In this document: positions 1 to 10,540 of the stretch, one piece after another | Layout of the letters: every line of letters starts with the position of its first letter | How positions within the stretch are numbered: position 1 is the first letter of the stretch | Source: Erythrocercus mccallii | Taxonomy: Eukaryota > Chordata > Aves > Passeriformes > Dicruridae | DNA: 64,000 nt | Direction: 5' to 3' | NCBI GenBank assembly: GCA_013397435.1 | Contig: VZRG01000376.1 | Location: 226,181 to 290,180 of the forward strand | Notes under the pieces: generated by a model | Seen by the model: only the letters and a program-made list of their open reading frames with translations | What the model was told of the DNA's origin: nothing | Databases searched by the model: none | Program-made: the position numbers and the translations under genes

Positions 1-3000
1 ACCTGCAGTCTGCAAAGCATTTTGGTTGAACTGTTCTTAGTCTGTTTTTTTTTCTTTTAAGTGTTTATCCTTCCAGATAAGACATTGCTGAAAAAATTCA
101 GCTTGCTCTTGAAGATACAAATGGAATAGGCATAGACAGTGGTAATTCCTTGGGGATTTAATGCTACTCTATTGGATCACCTTCCAAGCAATCCATCTCT
201 CTGTACAGCACTTGGCAGGCCCTGAACAGGTCAGGGCTATCACATAAATTCCTGCTGACTTAGAGAAATTATTATTTAAAATAATCTACATTATAACTTG
301 CCACTAGCTTTGCTAGGCACTGTGCGAGTATAGCTCTGAGAATATTTCTTTTATGAACAAGCTGGGATATATGTGCAATGTTTCCAAGCACTCCACTGCT
401 TTTGCTTCATTTGCTTTTTCATGTGATTATAGAAGTCTAACACACAGATTTCAGGTACAATACTTTTCTTTGCATTTAAATATCTCCTTCCCAGTTTCTT
501 GAGATGCCAAAAGACACCCAAATATCAAACAAACATACAGCAGTACAGTGATACATTCACGATTTACACACAGTTTCAGGAACTGAGAGAAATTATGATG
601 CTGCCAAGAAGCAGAAAACACAAATTAACAAGATTTTGGTCTTTTTCTTGGCTGTTCATAGTGCTTTGGGCAACAGCCAGATGTCAGAAATCAGTTCAGT
701 TTCACATTCATGTCATTTGAAAAATGAGCAGTGGCAGATGCAGGCAGCAAACTGCACCTTGGAAAGAGAGACCAAAGGTGGAGGATATCAGTGGAGAGGA
801 GTGGAAGCACTTACATACAAAATAAATAAGAAGCTGTAAGTGAAGAAGAGCCCCAACCAGAAGCCTTTTTTTTTTACTGTCTCCTGAAAGAGTCTGAAAA
901 TATGGGATTGAAAACTATTATTTGCATTAGACCTTAAGTAGACTTTCACCTTTTTGCATTGCAACATGGCTGCATACTTCAAATGATTTAATCTTGGTGC
1001 AATAACTAAATAACAAAGTAACTTTTTGACCTGGTGCCTCTGAGAAGGGACCCTGAGCAAAGGATCCCCTGTGATTTTATACCCTCACAGACCAAGGAGG
1101 GCAAAGTCTGGGGGTTGTGGCTTCCTGCCTTGTCTCTGAGTTTCTGACCCCAGGCACTGAATCTGCACACCAAGCTACCTGCTCTGAATGTATTCCTCAA
1201 CACTATCTTAGGATGAAATGCACATAAAACTAGTTATTCCTCTCCAGTAAATAGTTCAAATGTAGATTTCTACATTTGACAACTTGCCTAAGTTTGAGAG
1301 GTAGACCAGTCTTTCTACAAAAACTTTCATGAGAAACAGTATTAAGAAGAGTACATTCAAAAATGAAATTAAATTCTAATTTTAAAGAAACAATTCTGAT
1401 TTAAATTAAACATAAAACTTTGCAAGTGAAGAAAGCAGATAGGACTATTTGTCTTCATGTAGTAAAACAGCATGTTTATCCACAAAAACTTTTTAAAACT
1501 GTTTTAAACTGTCACTTTTGACATTGGTTTAAAACTCACCATGACACTGACTGAAAGCCTGGATTTAAAATGCTCTGACAAAATAAGCTTTGGGAACTTT
1601 TTTTTAATTTTATTTTCTCCATATGCAACATTACCTTCAGCTACTTGAAGCATAAATCAGACCACATTTCCTCACAGAGTATGCTGGAAGAGTTACATCT
1701 TTTTAATGAAAATAAACAGAAATTGATGTTGAAAATCTGTTGAAGATAATGACAAAGGTGCTTGAAGTTGTGTATACCAGAAAACTTGAGGAAAATGAGT
1801 GAGGCAGCTGGGTACATCCATGACCCCTCTTTTCCTTGCTATGCTGCTAGTTGTCCCTGATACTGCAGCAGGGACCATGGAGTGGTCCAGTAATGAACGA
1901 GTTTCCTGACACCTAAGATCATGCTTGTCTGCATACAGATATTTTACCTAGCCAAGAACAAGTTTTTCAAGTGTAACAATAATTATGTCTATAGAAAACT
2001 AAGACAACAGCACACCTTAAAACACTAAATTCAAGAGCACAGACATCACTGACTACAATGAAGAGAATGTAACAAAAAGAGTAAAATACTACGCTGGCAA
2101 CACATTCAAACGGTCAAGGAATTAACATCAAAGCATTACTGGATAAATTTTGGCTATATTTTTTCTATCTCACCTCTACAGCAACATGAAAGGCTCCAGA
2201 TCCAGACAAAAGCAATCTTTTTGAGTACATCAAACTGCAAATATAGAGAAATACCATATAAAATATATAAACCCCACAGGATCTATTTTGCAAAACGGAG
2301 GTATTTTGTTGATTAGTGTAAATATCCACATTTAAACCATGATGCTCTGACAACCCTTCTATTAATATTTTGTGATTTTAATAAAAAAATAAAATTATTT
2401 GGCATTATCTGGGGCCTTAAAAATACCAATGTTTATTTTTTAAAAATCAAAATTTTACATTTTGTCATCACTGAACAGTTAGCAAGTGTAACCTGTCATA
2501 TGATTATGCCTGTATGTTATGTGTCCTTCAAGTATTACTTTTATAATATATAAAGTGTCCATAAAACAGAGTGAGAAAGGAAGAAGAAAGATATGGGCTA
2601 GTAGGGTCCAGAAGAAACCCCATAAAACACGCAGCCAGCCATCATGATGTAATGAAGATCTTAGCTTTATTAGTAAGGCAAATTTCCTAACAGATCGAAG
2701 AACTATACTTAGTTAAAAGACCAGATCTTCACAGAAGATTTTGAGAGAGCACAGATTAGTAACTGCCCATTATGGTAATGAATCTGTACCAAGAAAGATG
2801 GAATTGAATGGTTTGCACACTTTATCTAATTCAAATGTTATTCAGAGTACTTGAAGTTAAGAGCTCAAGATTCCTAACCCCTGAGGGAGAAAAACAGGTT
2901 GCTTCAAAGGCAACTCAACATCTGAGCGGATTACCTAAAATTAGATGGTTTGAATGTAGCATTACCCTCTCTGCTAGCCAAAAAACCCACCAGCCTTGCT

Positions 3001-3162
3001 TCCTAAGGAATGACAAGTATAGACAAGGAATTTTGTTATTTAATTGCATTTTTTCTTGGCAAAACACAATACTTTGCTTCAAAAAGTTGTTTCCTCACCA
3101 TTGTAGCATCATCTCTGCTCACTGGCAAGTACAGGGAAGGAAAACTTTAGCAGGTGCTGAAG
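1..3162. other. unique non-coding sequence, no gene recognised
   Basis: AT-rich, CpG-poor sequence with many stops in all frames. Open frames of 60-120 codons occur (for example plus strand 2808-3179), but none shows a recognisable domain, convincing flanking splice sites or biased composition, so I treat them as chance. There are no recognisable transposon remnants before the CR1 that begins at 3163. The only compositional feature is a GC-richer block at about 1020-1200, listed separately. Confidence 0.6.
1020..1200 (-). promoter_or_regulatory. GC-richer block with a minus-strand TATA motif
   Basis: A roughly 180-bp island is visibly richer in G and C than its surroundings. On the minus strand it contains TATAAAA (complement of 1075-1081). 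A CTCAGGG stretch follows about 28 nt downstream, roughly where a start site would fall. No convincing first coding exon follows: the downstream minus-strand frame has no recognisable content. It could be an old LTR fragment, a cryptic promoter or a chance match. No terminal repeats or target duplication were seen. Confidence 0.18.
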
Positions 3163-3347
3163 ATCATAGAACCATATAATGGCTTGGGTTGGAAGGGACT
3201 TTAAAGATCATCTAGTTTCAACACCCCTAAGTGGGTGAGGGCACCTTCCACTGGATCATGTTGCTCAGAACTACATCCAATCTGGCCTTCAACACTTCCA
3301 GGGAGCATGCATCTGCAAATTCTCTGTGCAATATGTTCCAGGGCCTC

Positions 3348-3353
3348 ACCACC
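3348..3353. repeat. left 6-bp target-site duplication (ACCACC)
   Basis: ACCACC immediately precedes the LTR's TGT terminus and is repeated exactly at 3809-3814. Removing the LTR and one copy restores the CR1 phrase CTCACCACC followed by CGCACAGTAAAG. A 6-bp duplication is typical of ERVK-type (betaretrovirus-like) integrases. Confidence 0.85.
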
Positions 3354-3808
3354 TGTAGTAATGCACCCCACACTTCAGTGGTGGGTCTTTCTGTATAAGG
3401 AAATGGCTTGGAGTTCCTGCTTGACTTATTAGGAAATGTAACTGGAAAGTTCTATGTTCTTCTCTTTGTGATTGGCTCAGTGCCAGGAAGGAAGCACCTG
3501 TTGGCCCTTGTCACTGTCCCTCCAAACCTATAGCCCTTGTCATTGGCAGATTAACAGAGGACCCTCCTTGATCATTAGGTATAACAAGTGGCAGAACAAA
3601 GGGACCCGCAAGCATTTTCCGAGGTGTTGTAGCAGGTGCTAGACCTTAGCACTGTGCGCGGCTTATGTATTTTATTTTGTAACTTTTCAGTTCAGTTATT
3701 AAACCCTTTTGAGTTTCCAGACACTCTCGATCATGCTGTCTCGCTAGTTATTATTAAGCCATATCTGGACGGCTGGACCCTCAGATGTATGGGGCACCCA
3801 TCCCCATA
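3354..3808 (+). mobile_element. solo LTR, ERVK-like, inserted in CR1
   Basis: A 455-bp block unrelated to CR1 sits inside the CR1 copy and is bounded by the perfect direct repeat ACCACC. It begins TGTAGTAATG and ends CCCCATA, where CCCCACA would give the usual TG...CA ends, so the last CA appears mutated to TA. On the plus strand, ATTAAA in GTTATTAAACCC near 3700 is a plausible polyadenylation signal, and a T/A-rich TATGTATTTTATTTTG segment lies upstream. No retroviral coding sequence remains. This is the solo LTR left by recombination between the two LTRs of a provirus. Its class rests on the duplication length alone; a consensus match would settle the family. Confidence 0.82.
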
Positions 3809-3814
3809 ACCACC
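3809..3814. repeat. right 6-bp target-site duplication (ACCACC)
   Basis: Exact copy of 3348-3353 directly after the LTR end. The CR1 sequence then resumes without loss (CGCACAGTAAAGAATTTCTTCC). Confidence 0.85.
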
Positions 3815-4080
3815 CGCACAGTAAAGAATTTCTTCCTAATACTCCATCTAAACCTACTCCCAGTTTGAAGCCGTTCCCCCTTGTCCTTTCCTGTACATGG
3901 TCTTGTAAAAAGTCTCTCTCCACCCTCTCTGTAGGCTCCCTTCAGGTACTGGAAGGCTGCAATTAGGTCACCCCAAACCCTTCTCTTCTCCAGCCTGAAG
4001 AATTCCCATTCTTTTAGTCTTTCAGCATAGGAGAGGTGCTGCACCCCTCCCATCATCTTGGTGGCCTCCTCTGAACTCAC
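3815..4080 (-). pseudogene. CR1 ORF2 C-terminal relic
   Basis: The minus-strand frame in this interval translates to the C-terminal end of the CR1 ORF2 polyprotein (endonuclease plus reverse transcriptase). It shows the family's LEKRR-like patch (RLEKRRVWGDLIAAFQYLKG), then KGERLQTGSRFRWSIRKKFF and FTVRVV. The catalytic domains lie upstream in the family and are absent here because of 5' truncation. The frame runs into the inserted LTR, so the natural C-terminus is displaced beyond 3354. It is an inactive relic and not a host gene. Confidence 0.85.
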
Positions 4081-4125
4081 TCCAACAGGTCAAAGTTCTT
4101 CCTGTGCTGGAGACCCCCCACATCT

Positions 4126-5181
4126 CTGACAGAGGGAGGCTTAGCTGAGTTTCCATTTCAAAATAAAAATGATTTGCTAACTATTCAAAAAGGATGCATT
4201 CAGACACCAAGAAAATGTCTAGACCTTCTCCAAAGCATCAGTGACAGCAATATTTTCCTTAGAATGTGTAAGGAACATGTTATAGGTTTTAACTATAGCA
4301 AATTTATTCCAGATTGGAAACACTCAACCACCCCACCAACCCCCCCAAATTCTTCTCAACAATAAGTCCTTCCACCAAGATTTTCTGTATTTCAGATGCA
4401 AATGAAATTAAAAATTTTATGTAACCTTCAATATAACGATACCACAGAAAGCACAGAAGAAAATATAGCTGTTAAGAAACTGCCAAAAGCAGCTACAATT
4501 GCAAATATGCAGATGACAGTAAATTCACCAAAAGAGATATTACAGATTAACTGCCAGCTGCTAGTGTGTGGAAAATAGAAAGTAATTCAACTTAATACAA
4601 ATTGAAATGATTCAATGAAGTTTTTATTTCACTGTGATCTAAACTAGGTTGCATCAGCTTGCACATACCAGCAGTTAACAGTGCGCCTAAATAGTTGCCC
4701 TGGTTAAGCAAATTCATGGGAATATCTTAAAAGGAGTATCTTATAAGAAGTGAAAACAGCTCTTGCATTTGGTAAGGGGAAGAAGGAAGGGAGACAGAGA
4801 CAACTGTCTTCCAGTTTCTATTTGCAATGGATGCACAGCTGCCAAGACCACATCTTGGGGAAACCCATAATATGATATTCCCAAAAGTGGAAAGCCAGAA
4901 GAGCCAATGGGACAGTGACATTTCTAAATCTGAATATCCAAATGCAAGTATTTCTCTGGCAAGTTGCCTCCAATTGTGAGAAAATATATCCAAGGGTGAC
5001 AGTTCTCTATCGGCCTGAATACCTGACTTTTGAAATTAATCTTACTGGTATCAACAGGAAGGGTTGTCTCTTGTAACCAAAACCCATCTTGAGTTAGCAG
5101 TTACTTCACTGATTATAAGGTGTATTTCTCTAATCATTATAATTTTTATGGATATGGAAGAATTGTTCTGTTAGCATGCAC
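4126..5181. other. unique non-coding sequence
   Basis: AT-rich sequence between the CR1 and the TTCC microsatellite. Short open frames (plus strand 4174-4365 and 4396-4578, minus strand 4727-4993) have no recognisable content. There is a C-rich patch at about 4327-4348. No repeat family was identified. Confidence 0.6.
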
Positions 5182-5255
5182 CCTTCCTTCCTTCCTTCCT
5201 TCCTTCCTTCCTTCCTTCCTTCCTTCCTTCCTTCCTTTCCTTCCTTCCTTCTTCC
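5182..5255. repeat. (TTCC)n tetranucleotide microsatellite
   Basis: About 18 uninterrupted or nearly uninterrupted TTCC units, with one expanded TTTCC near the right end and a final TTCTTCC. The strand is pure pyrimidine, so the array has the mirror symmetry that can form triplex (H-DNA). Length polymorphism between individuals is likely. Confidence 0.97.
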
Positions 5256-7822
5256 ATGATTAATTCCTGACTTTTTTCATTTTGTTGCTTTCATTCTGGT
5301 TCATGAGTGTTCATGACATTAATTAAAATGGGACACTACAATTTTTTGAGTTGAAACATTAAATTGTATCAGTATTCACAGGAAATAAGCTCAGGAAAAG
5401 CTGGTTACCAAAACGATGACATTTAGTCAATACTTTATATTTCAACTTAATGTTGCAATTGGATGTCATGTTTTGATTATACTGTATTATTTTTCAACAA
5501 TAGGGAAAAGCAAAGCTATGAAAAATTTCACCACATGTGTATTAATTAACACACTCTCCAGACAATGGCTTGGCTTATGTACTTGTGTTCATCTAAGAAA
5601 ACATGGGCAGAAGACATGGTTAATAATATATGAGTCAGAAGGGTAGTGGTTTTAATCATTAACACAAAATTAGTCATAGAACGCATGTACATTGTTATAA
5701 CAGTACATGCATTTCTTTGATAGTCTTAGCTATGACTGTCATGTAACCATACTTAACAGAATTGTCTTTTTTACTCAGAATCCCATTCTTTTTGCCAAAA
5801 GTTCTCTGTCTTTGATGCAATTTTAACAGCTTTCTTTTTTACTCATTCATCTGTATCAAATAAAATGATAGGTTTAATGATAAGCATCTATAAGAAAAAA
5901 GAAATCTAATACATTTTGCAACCCTATGTGATACTGAGTAGTTCTAGAGTTTGTAGTGAGAGAAATGCCTCAGTGCTTCTACAATAATACGGGAATTTTT
6001 AAGGAATCATAGTTACAATTTCCTGTCAGTTTGTTTTGCAAATGTAGTCTGTTTCAACCAGTTTAGTTTAAAACTAAAAATAAAATATTTTACATGCAAA
6101 TTTGTTTAGGCGAGTTTATGTGGTAGCTTCTTCAGTTCCACAGAATCGTAGAATATGCCTATATATCATATGCCTATAGTTTGGGTTTGCTGTTCAAAAG
6201 TTTTGATGCACCTGAAATCCTGCTACAAACTACTGAACTGTTATAAAAAAATTTTCAAAAATTATGTGCATGGCATTCCAGTGCAAGTTTAGTTATCACT
6301 CAAGCATTAAATCTGCCTGTCTCCTGTGACCCTGAAAGATCATCTATCTTTTACTTCTGTCTTAATTACTAGAAACATTTCCACTACAAGACTGCAAGTC
6401 AAGGTTTAAAGGATAAAGCTCCACACCATGTACTACGAACCCACAGCTGTGATCCCACAAGCCAGATAACCCTTTAGGCTGTGGCAAGCTCAGAGTGGAA
6501 TGGTTTTCCTCTTGTATCACACTGCCAAACAAACTGATCGATTCACTGTCCCTGTAACAGTGACTCCAAGGTGATCAGATATTGCAATGATGGGCTGGTA
6601 AGAGCCTCAGAAAAAATGAAACCTTTTGCTTTTCACTTTCCTGAGGGATTAAAATTAATCCTTTTCTCTTTTCCAGTTTGTGTAAGACTCATCAATTTAT
6701 TTTCATATTTGAACTTCCCAACAGAATTTTGCCGAAATGGTAAAATACAGAAAAGAGTACAACAGGTGCCTTTACCAAAAATCTCACTCATATAAAAGCC
6801 TGGCTGGGTCTGTTACTCCAGTGATTTTATGGTTGTAAGTTTCAAAGACTGAATGTCAATTAATAGATGTGGGCTTCTCTCTAGCCATCTATTTTTAATT
6901 CCATTGGAGAGGCTTAGTGTTAAACATGTGATGGAAGAAATGTTAGTCAGAGGAATGCAGGTGGGATAGCTAATTTTGCTTTCACAGTGTTTACACAATG
7001 ATGAATTTTTTTAAAATCTCACAGCAGAAAAACAAGAATAACCCACTCACATATAGCAGTATTCCTCAGCAGGCTTTAGAAAGGCAAATGCTAAGTTCTG
7101 ATCTGGTTTTATCATTAGGTAGCCTGGCAATAGAATGTACCAGTAAAGGTATGAATCTACAGTCAGTGCCAGTAGTCCCCAAGCCTCAGGTGCTGCTCAG
7201 GTGTCCAGGCTGACCACACCTTGATGTGGTCATCTGGAGCCTCCTGGTCCCTCAGTGCATGTGCGAGCTGCACACAGAACAAAAAGGGCATTTTTGTAAC
7301 TTATTCCTTATATATATATAAAAGCAGGCAAAGAGTATGAGTTAAAAAGAAGCCTAGACTGTATCAACCAGACACAGAAACTGAACAAAATATCCCAGCC
7401 ATGAGAATGGCTGTGTTGTGCCATAGAAAACCCCTGAATTTACCCTGAATTACCTTGCTCTAGAAGGGAAAGCAGCAGAGCTGTACCAGTGGTGTATGAT
7501 CCCTAAGAAGAAGGAGCATTCACTAACCCAGGAACAACCACAGAATAACCTGATTCTGGATACAAAGCAGGAATTTCTACATTGCTCTGCACCATGCTAT
7601 GCTGAAGTATTAGCTTCCTAGGGTCTGCAGTCAGCTGCATAAATTCATGGGGCTCCAATAGAGAAGATGAAATGATTCACACCTCATAATAGTTGTTTCT
7701 AGGATCTTGGATGACTCAATTGACTCTTATTAAACCTTTGAATTTAAAAAAAAATCAGAAACTTGCATTTAAAAAAAAATGTAGACAGATTTTGTTAAAA
7801 ATGTAATTTCAATAATTATATC

Positions 7823-7854
7823 AATAATTTGCAATAAACATGTTGCAAATTATT
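7823..7854. repeat. perfect 12-bp inverted repeat (hairpin)
   Basis: AATAATTTGCAA (7823-7834) and its exact reverse complement TTGCAAATTATT (7843-7854) flank an 8-nt loop. Each arm contains TTGCAAAT or ATTTGCAA, resembling C/EBP half-sites and the octamer-like ATGCAAAT. There is no adjacent T-run terminator logic as in bacteria. It could be a protein-binding palindrome or a chance AT-rich hairpin. Confidence 0.9.
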
Positions 7855-10521
7855 TTTCTGTTTGCATATAATGATGCAGATAAGAAGTAACCCCTACAGC
7901 TTCCAGAAGAGAATCTACTGCTCTGAAGCAGTTCTGCTGAATTTTAAGTCATATGGAACACAAACACTAAACCCTTGCATGCTGTCTAGAATAAAACCAC
8001 GCCACCCATGAGAAAGCCTCTCTGAAAGTGCTAAATTCAAAAGGCAGGTAAGACAATCAAATAAACTCATTCAAAATATGTCATCGGAGTACTTGATCTT
8101 CAGTAAAGAAGAGACAGACTTCAACTTCTCAAACCCATGTTGCTTATGGCTAAAGAAGAATTCCCTTCAGATTCGTCTGCTGTGTCAACAGAAGTGCAAA
8201 ATAATGGAAAAACATGAAAGAAGCTTACTCATTTTTCACTTTCAAGACCAGCAGAAGCAAGCTCATCTGTTCTGGAGACGTGAAACAAGACCACTAGCTT
8301 CAGGAATATTATGGATGAATTTATGAATTATCAGAGTTCCTGCCTCACATATTTACTTATTTGCAACTGTGTAAGAGACAAAAAAAACCTACAACTTTCA
8401 CTTCTTGATAAGTATCATTTCAGGTTACTTATAAATGCATTCTGAAACCTAATTTCCAGCTTTAGGGCAACATAAATCATAAGAGATGTCCTTAAAATCC
8501 TTCATGATTGGACATAATTTTAAGTTAATTCCAGATTAAAAAAAAAAAAAAAAATCCAAAATTTCCAAAGTAGAGCTTTGTGAACTATCCAAGATATCTT
8601 GGTGATTAAAAGAATCACTTTTGCTCAACACATTATTGCCATGAAATGGATGTAGAGTAGATATATTCAGTGCTGCTGCTTTCAGGAAAATCTGCTAACA
8701 AATGCTTTTCAAATGGTTGATTTCACAGTCTTTTAGTGCTCAAGATAAATATCTTGTTGTCAGAGCAATCAGCACTACTGCCAACTCACCTCATTATTTT
8801 TAAGAGAGAAAAAATACAGTTCTGTCACCCCCAAGAACTGTAGCCAATGTATACATTCTTTAGAGTTAATACACAATCATTTATAGACCTCCAAAAGTAC
8901 CAAAGCATGAGGTGATGATAAAAAAAACAAACCATGTTATATTTGGATCTGATAATTTTCCAAACTCACAGGATACTTTGCTGTACTTGGTGCATCAGCT
9001 TTCTGAAACCACACTTAGGAGAAAGGGCTGGTTTAAAACAACTAGGTAATTTCCTTAAAAGTGAAATACTCATACTAATACTGCTACTACTACTAAAAAA
9101 AAAAAATCAATTAGCCCTTTGTGATATTCAGAAATTTGTATGTGTACTTTTTTCCATGTCGCTTCCTGACACGATGTGAAAGAACTTACATGAAGAATCA
9201 ACTTACACTTTGGAAGGGGAACGAAGTGTCATATCTTCACCTGCTCATGTTTTATTATGATTTTGAATACTTAAATCTCTCATTGTTCTTTGTCTTCCAA
9301 ATGACACGCTGCTGCCATGGCTGTCTAATAGGATCTTGTCTTTTCTAAATTACTTTTGAGTATTGGGATTTTAGAGTATAAATTATAGTTCTAGAAACAA
9401 GAGACATACACTGATGATTAAGTGAATTGTGAAACGTAAAATGCCTTAAAAATCTGGAAGTTACAACCATTTTTTCCAAGTACAATAAGCATTACATGTC
9501 ATATAGTAATGTACTCTTTTCTGTGTTTCCACCTCTGTTCCATCCTTGCCTTTATTTGATGTGCCAAATTTTTACACTATGCATTCTTTGTAGTCAGGAT
9601 TACATTTCTACCTTGCCTGGAACAGTGGGACCTCATGCTTAATTAGACTTTTTCAGTAGTATCACCAATTTTGAAGAGTGTCTACACTATACAGAGTCCC
9701 AAACAGTCCCAATCTTAACAAGAGATGCAATATTTCTGAAGAGAACAAGTGTAGGTCACAATGATGAAAGTATAAAAATATTCTTTGTAAATATTATAGT
9801 TAGTTCAAGGTCTTTACCTTATAATAAAACCTTAAAAATTAAACCCAGCAGGGATGGGTTAAGAGGGATCCTGTAGATTAGGGATCTGTAAAATCATGAG
9901 GCAGAAGCAGAGCAGCAGGCAGCATTTCTGGACAGGGCTGATTACTGCTGGCCAGCCACCCATCACAGAGAGCTTCACTTCTGTGTTTCTGCAGGAGTTA
10001 AACAACTGCAAGGTTGAATATTGAGTTTGGACATATGGAAAAAGAGGAAGAGTCCTTTGTATAGGTGTTCAGCTGGCAGGTAACTGTTTCTGACACTGAA
10101 AATTAAAATGTATTGAACTGCAGCCTTTGCACAGTTAGGGTAAGGCTGAAAATATAGACTGGATGGTTTCATTTTACTTCACAGTCACAATGATTTTAAC
10201 AAAATTAAAAAGCCCAAACAAACAAACAAAACCAAACATTGTGAGAGGCAATGGTTCTAGGAGTGTTTCTCAATTTCTCAAGTACATGAATAAAACACTT
10301 CATTATATATCTTATGCCTCTACTATATCCATCATATCCTGTACCTTCTCTGGGCTCACATCATGCTCAGAGGAACTCAATCTAAAATAAAAAGTCATAA
10401 ACAATGTAGACTAAAACTTGCATTCTACTTTATTTTATAAATTAAACCCAGAATATTATGTCCAGAATTTCTCTGCACCAGATTTATCTACAGGAACAGA
10501 GAGCAATAATCAAAATGGTGA

Positions 10522-10540
10522 TTTTTTTTTTTTTTTTTTT
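10522..10540. repeat. T19 homopolymer
   Basis: Nineteen consecutive T. On the minus strand this is a poly(A) tract, but the adjacent sequence shows no processed-pseudogene or retroposon body that I recognise. Confidence 0.95.

Larger units (their letters stand above)
3163..4125 (-). mobile_element. CR1 LINE fragment, 5'-truncated, split by an LTR
   Basis: Read on the minus strand this is the 3' part of a CR1 non-LTR retrotransposon. The left edge carries the CR1 3' tail in reverse complement (ATCATAGAACCATATAAT, then GGCTTGGGTTGGAAGGGACTTTAAAGATC cut short here by divergence). The right half gives the end of the ORF2 reverse-transcriptase protein, including RKKFFTVRVV. CR1 copies by target-primed reverse transcription and usually inserts 5'-truncated, which fits: recognisable similarity stops near 4125. 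The copy was later interrupted at 3354-3808 by a solo LTR, so about 500 bp belong to CR1. Scattered substitutions and stops make it inactive. Identity to the CR1 family is certain; the subfamily is not assigned. Confidence 0.93.

Noticed and set aside
6139..6156. CACAGAATCGTAGAATAT, resembling the CR1 3' tail
   Set aside because: Similarity is limited to about 18 bp and the following sequence shows no CR1 3' UTR.
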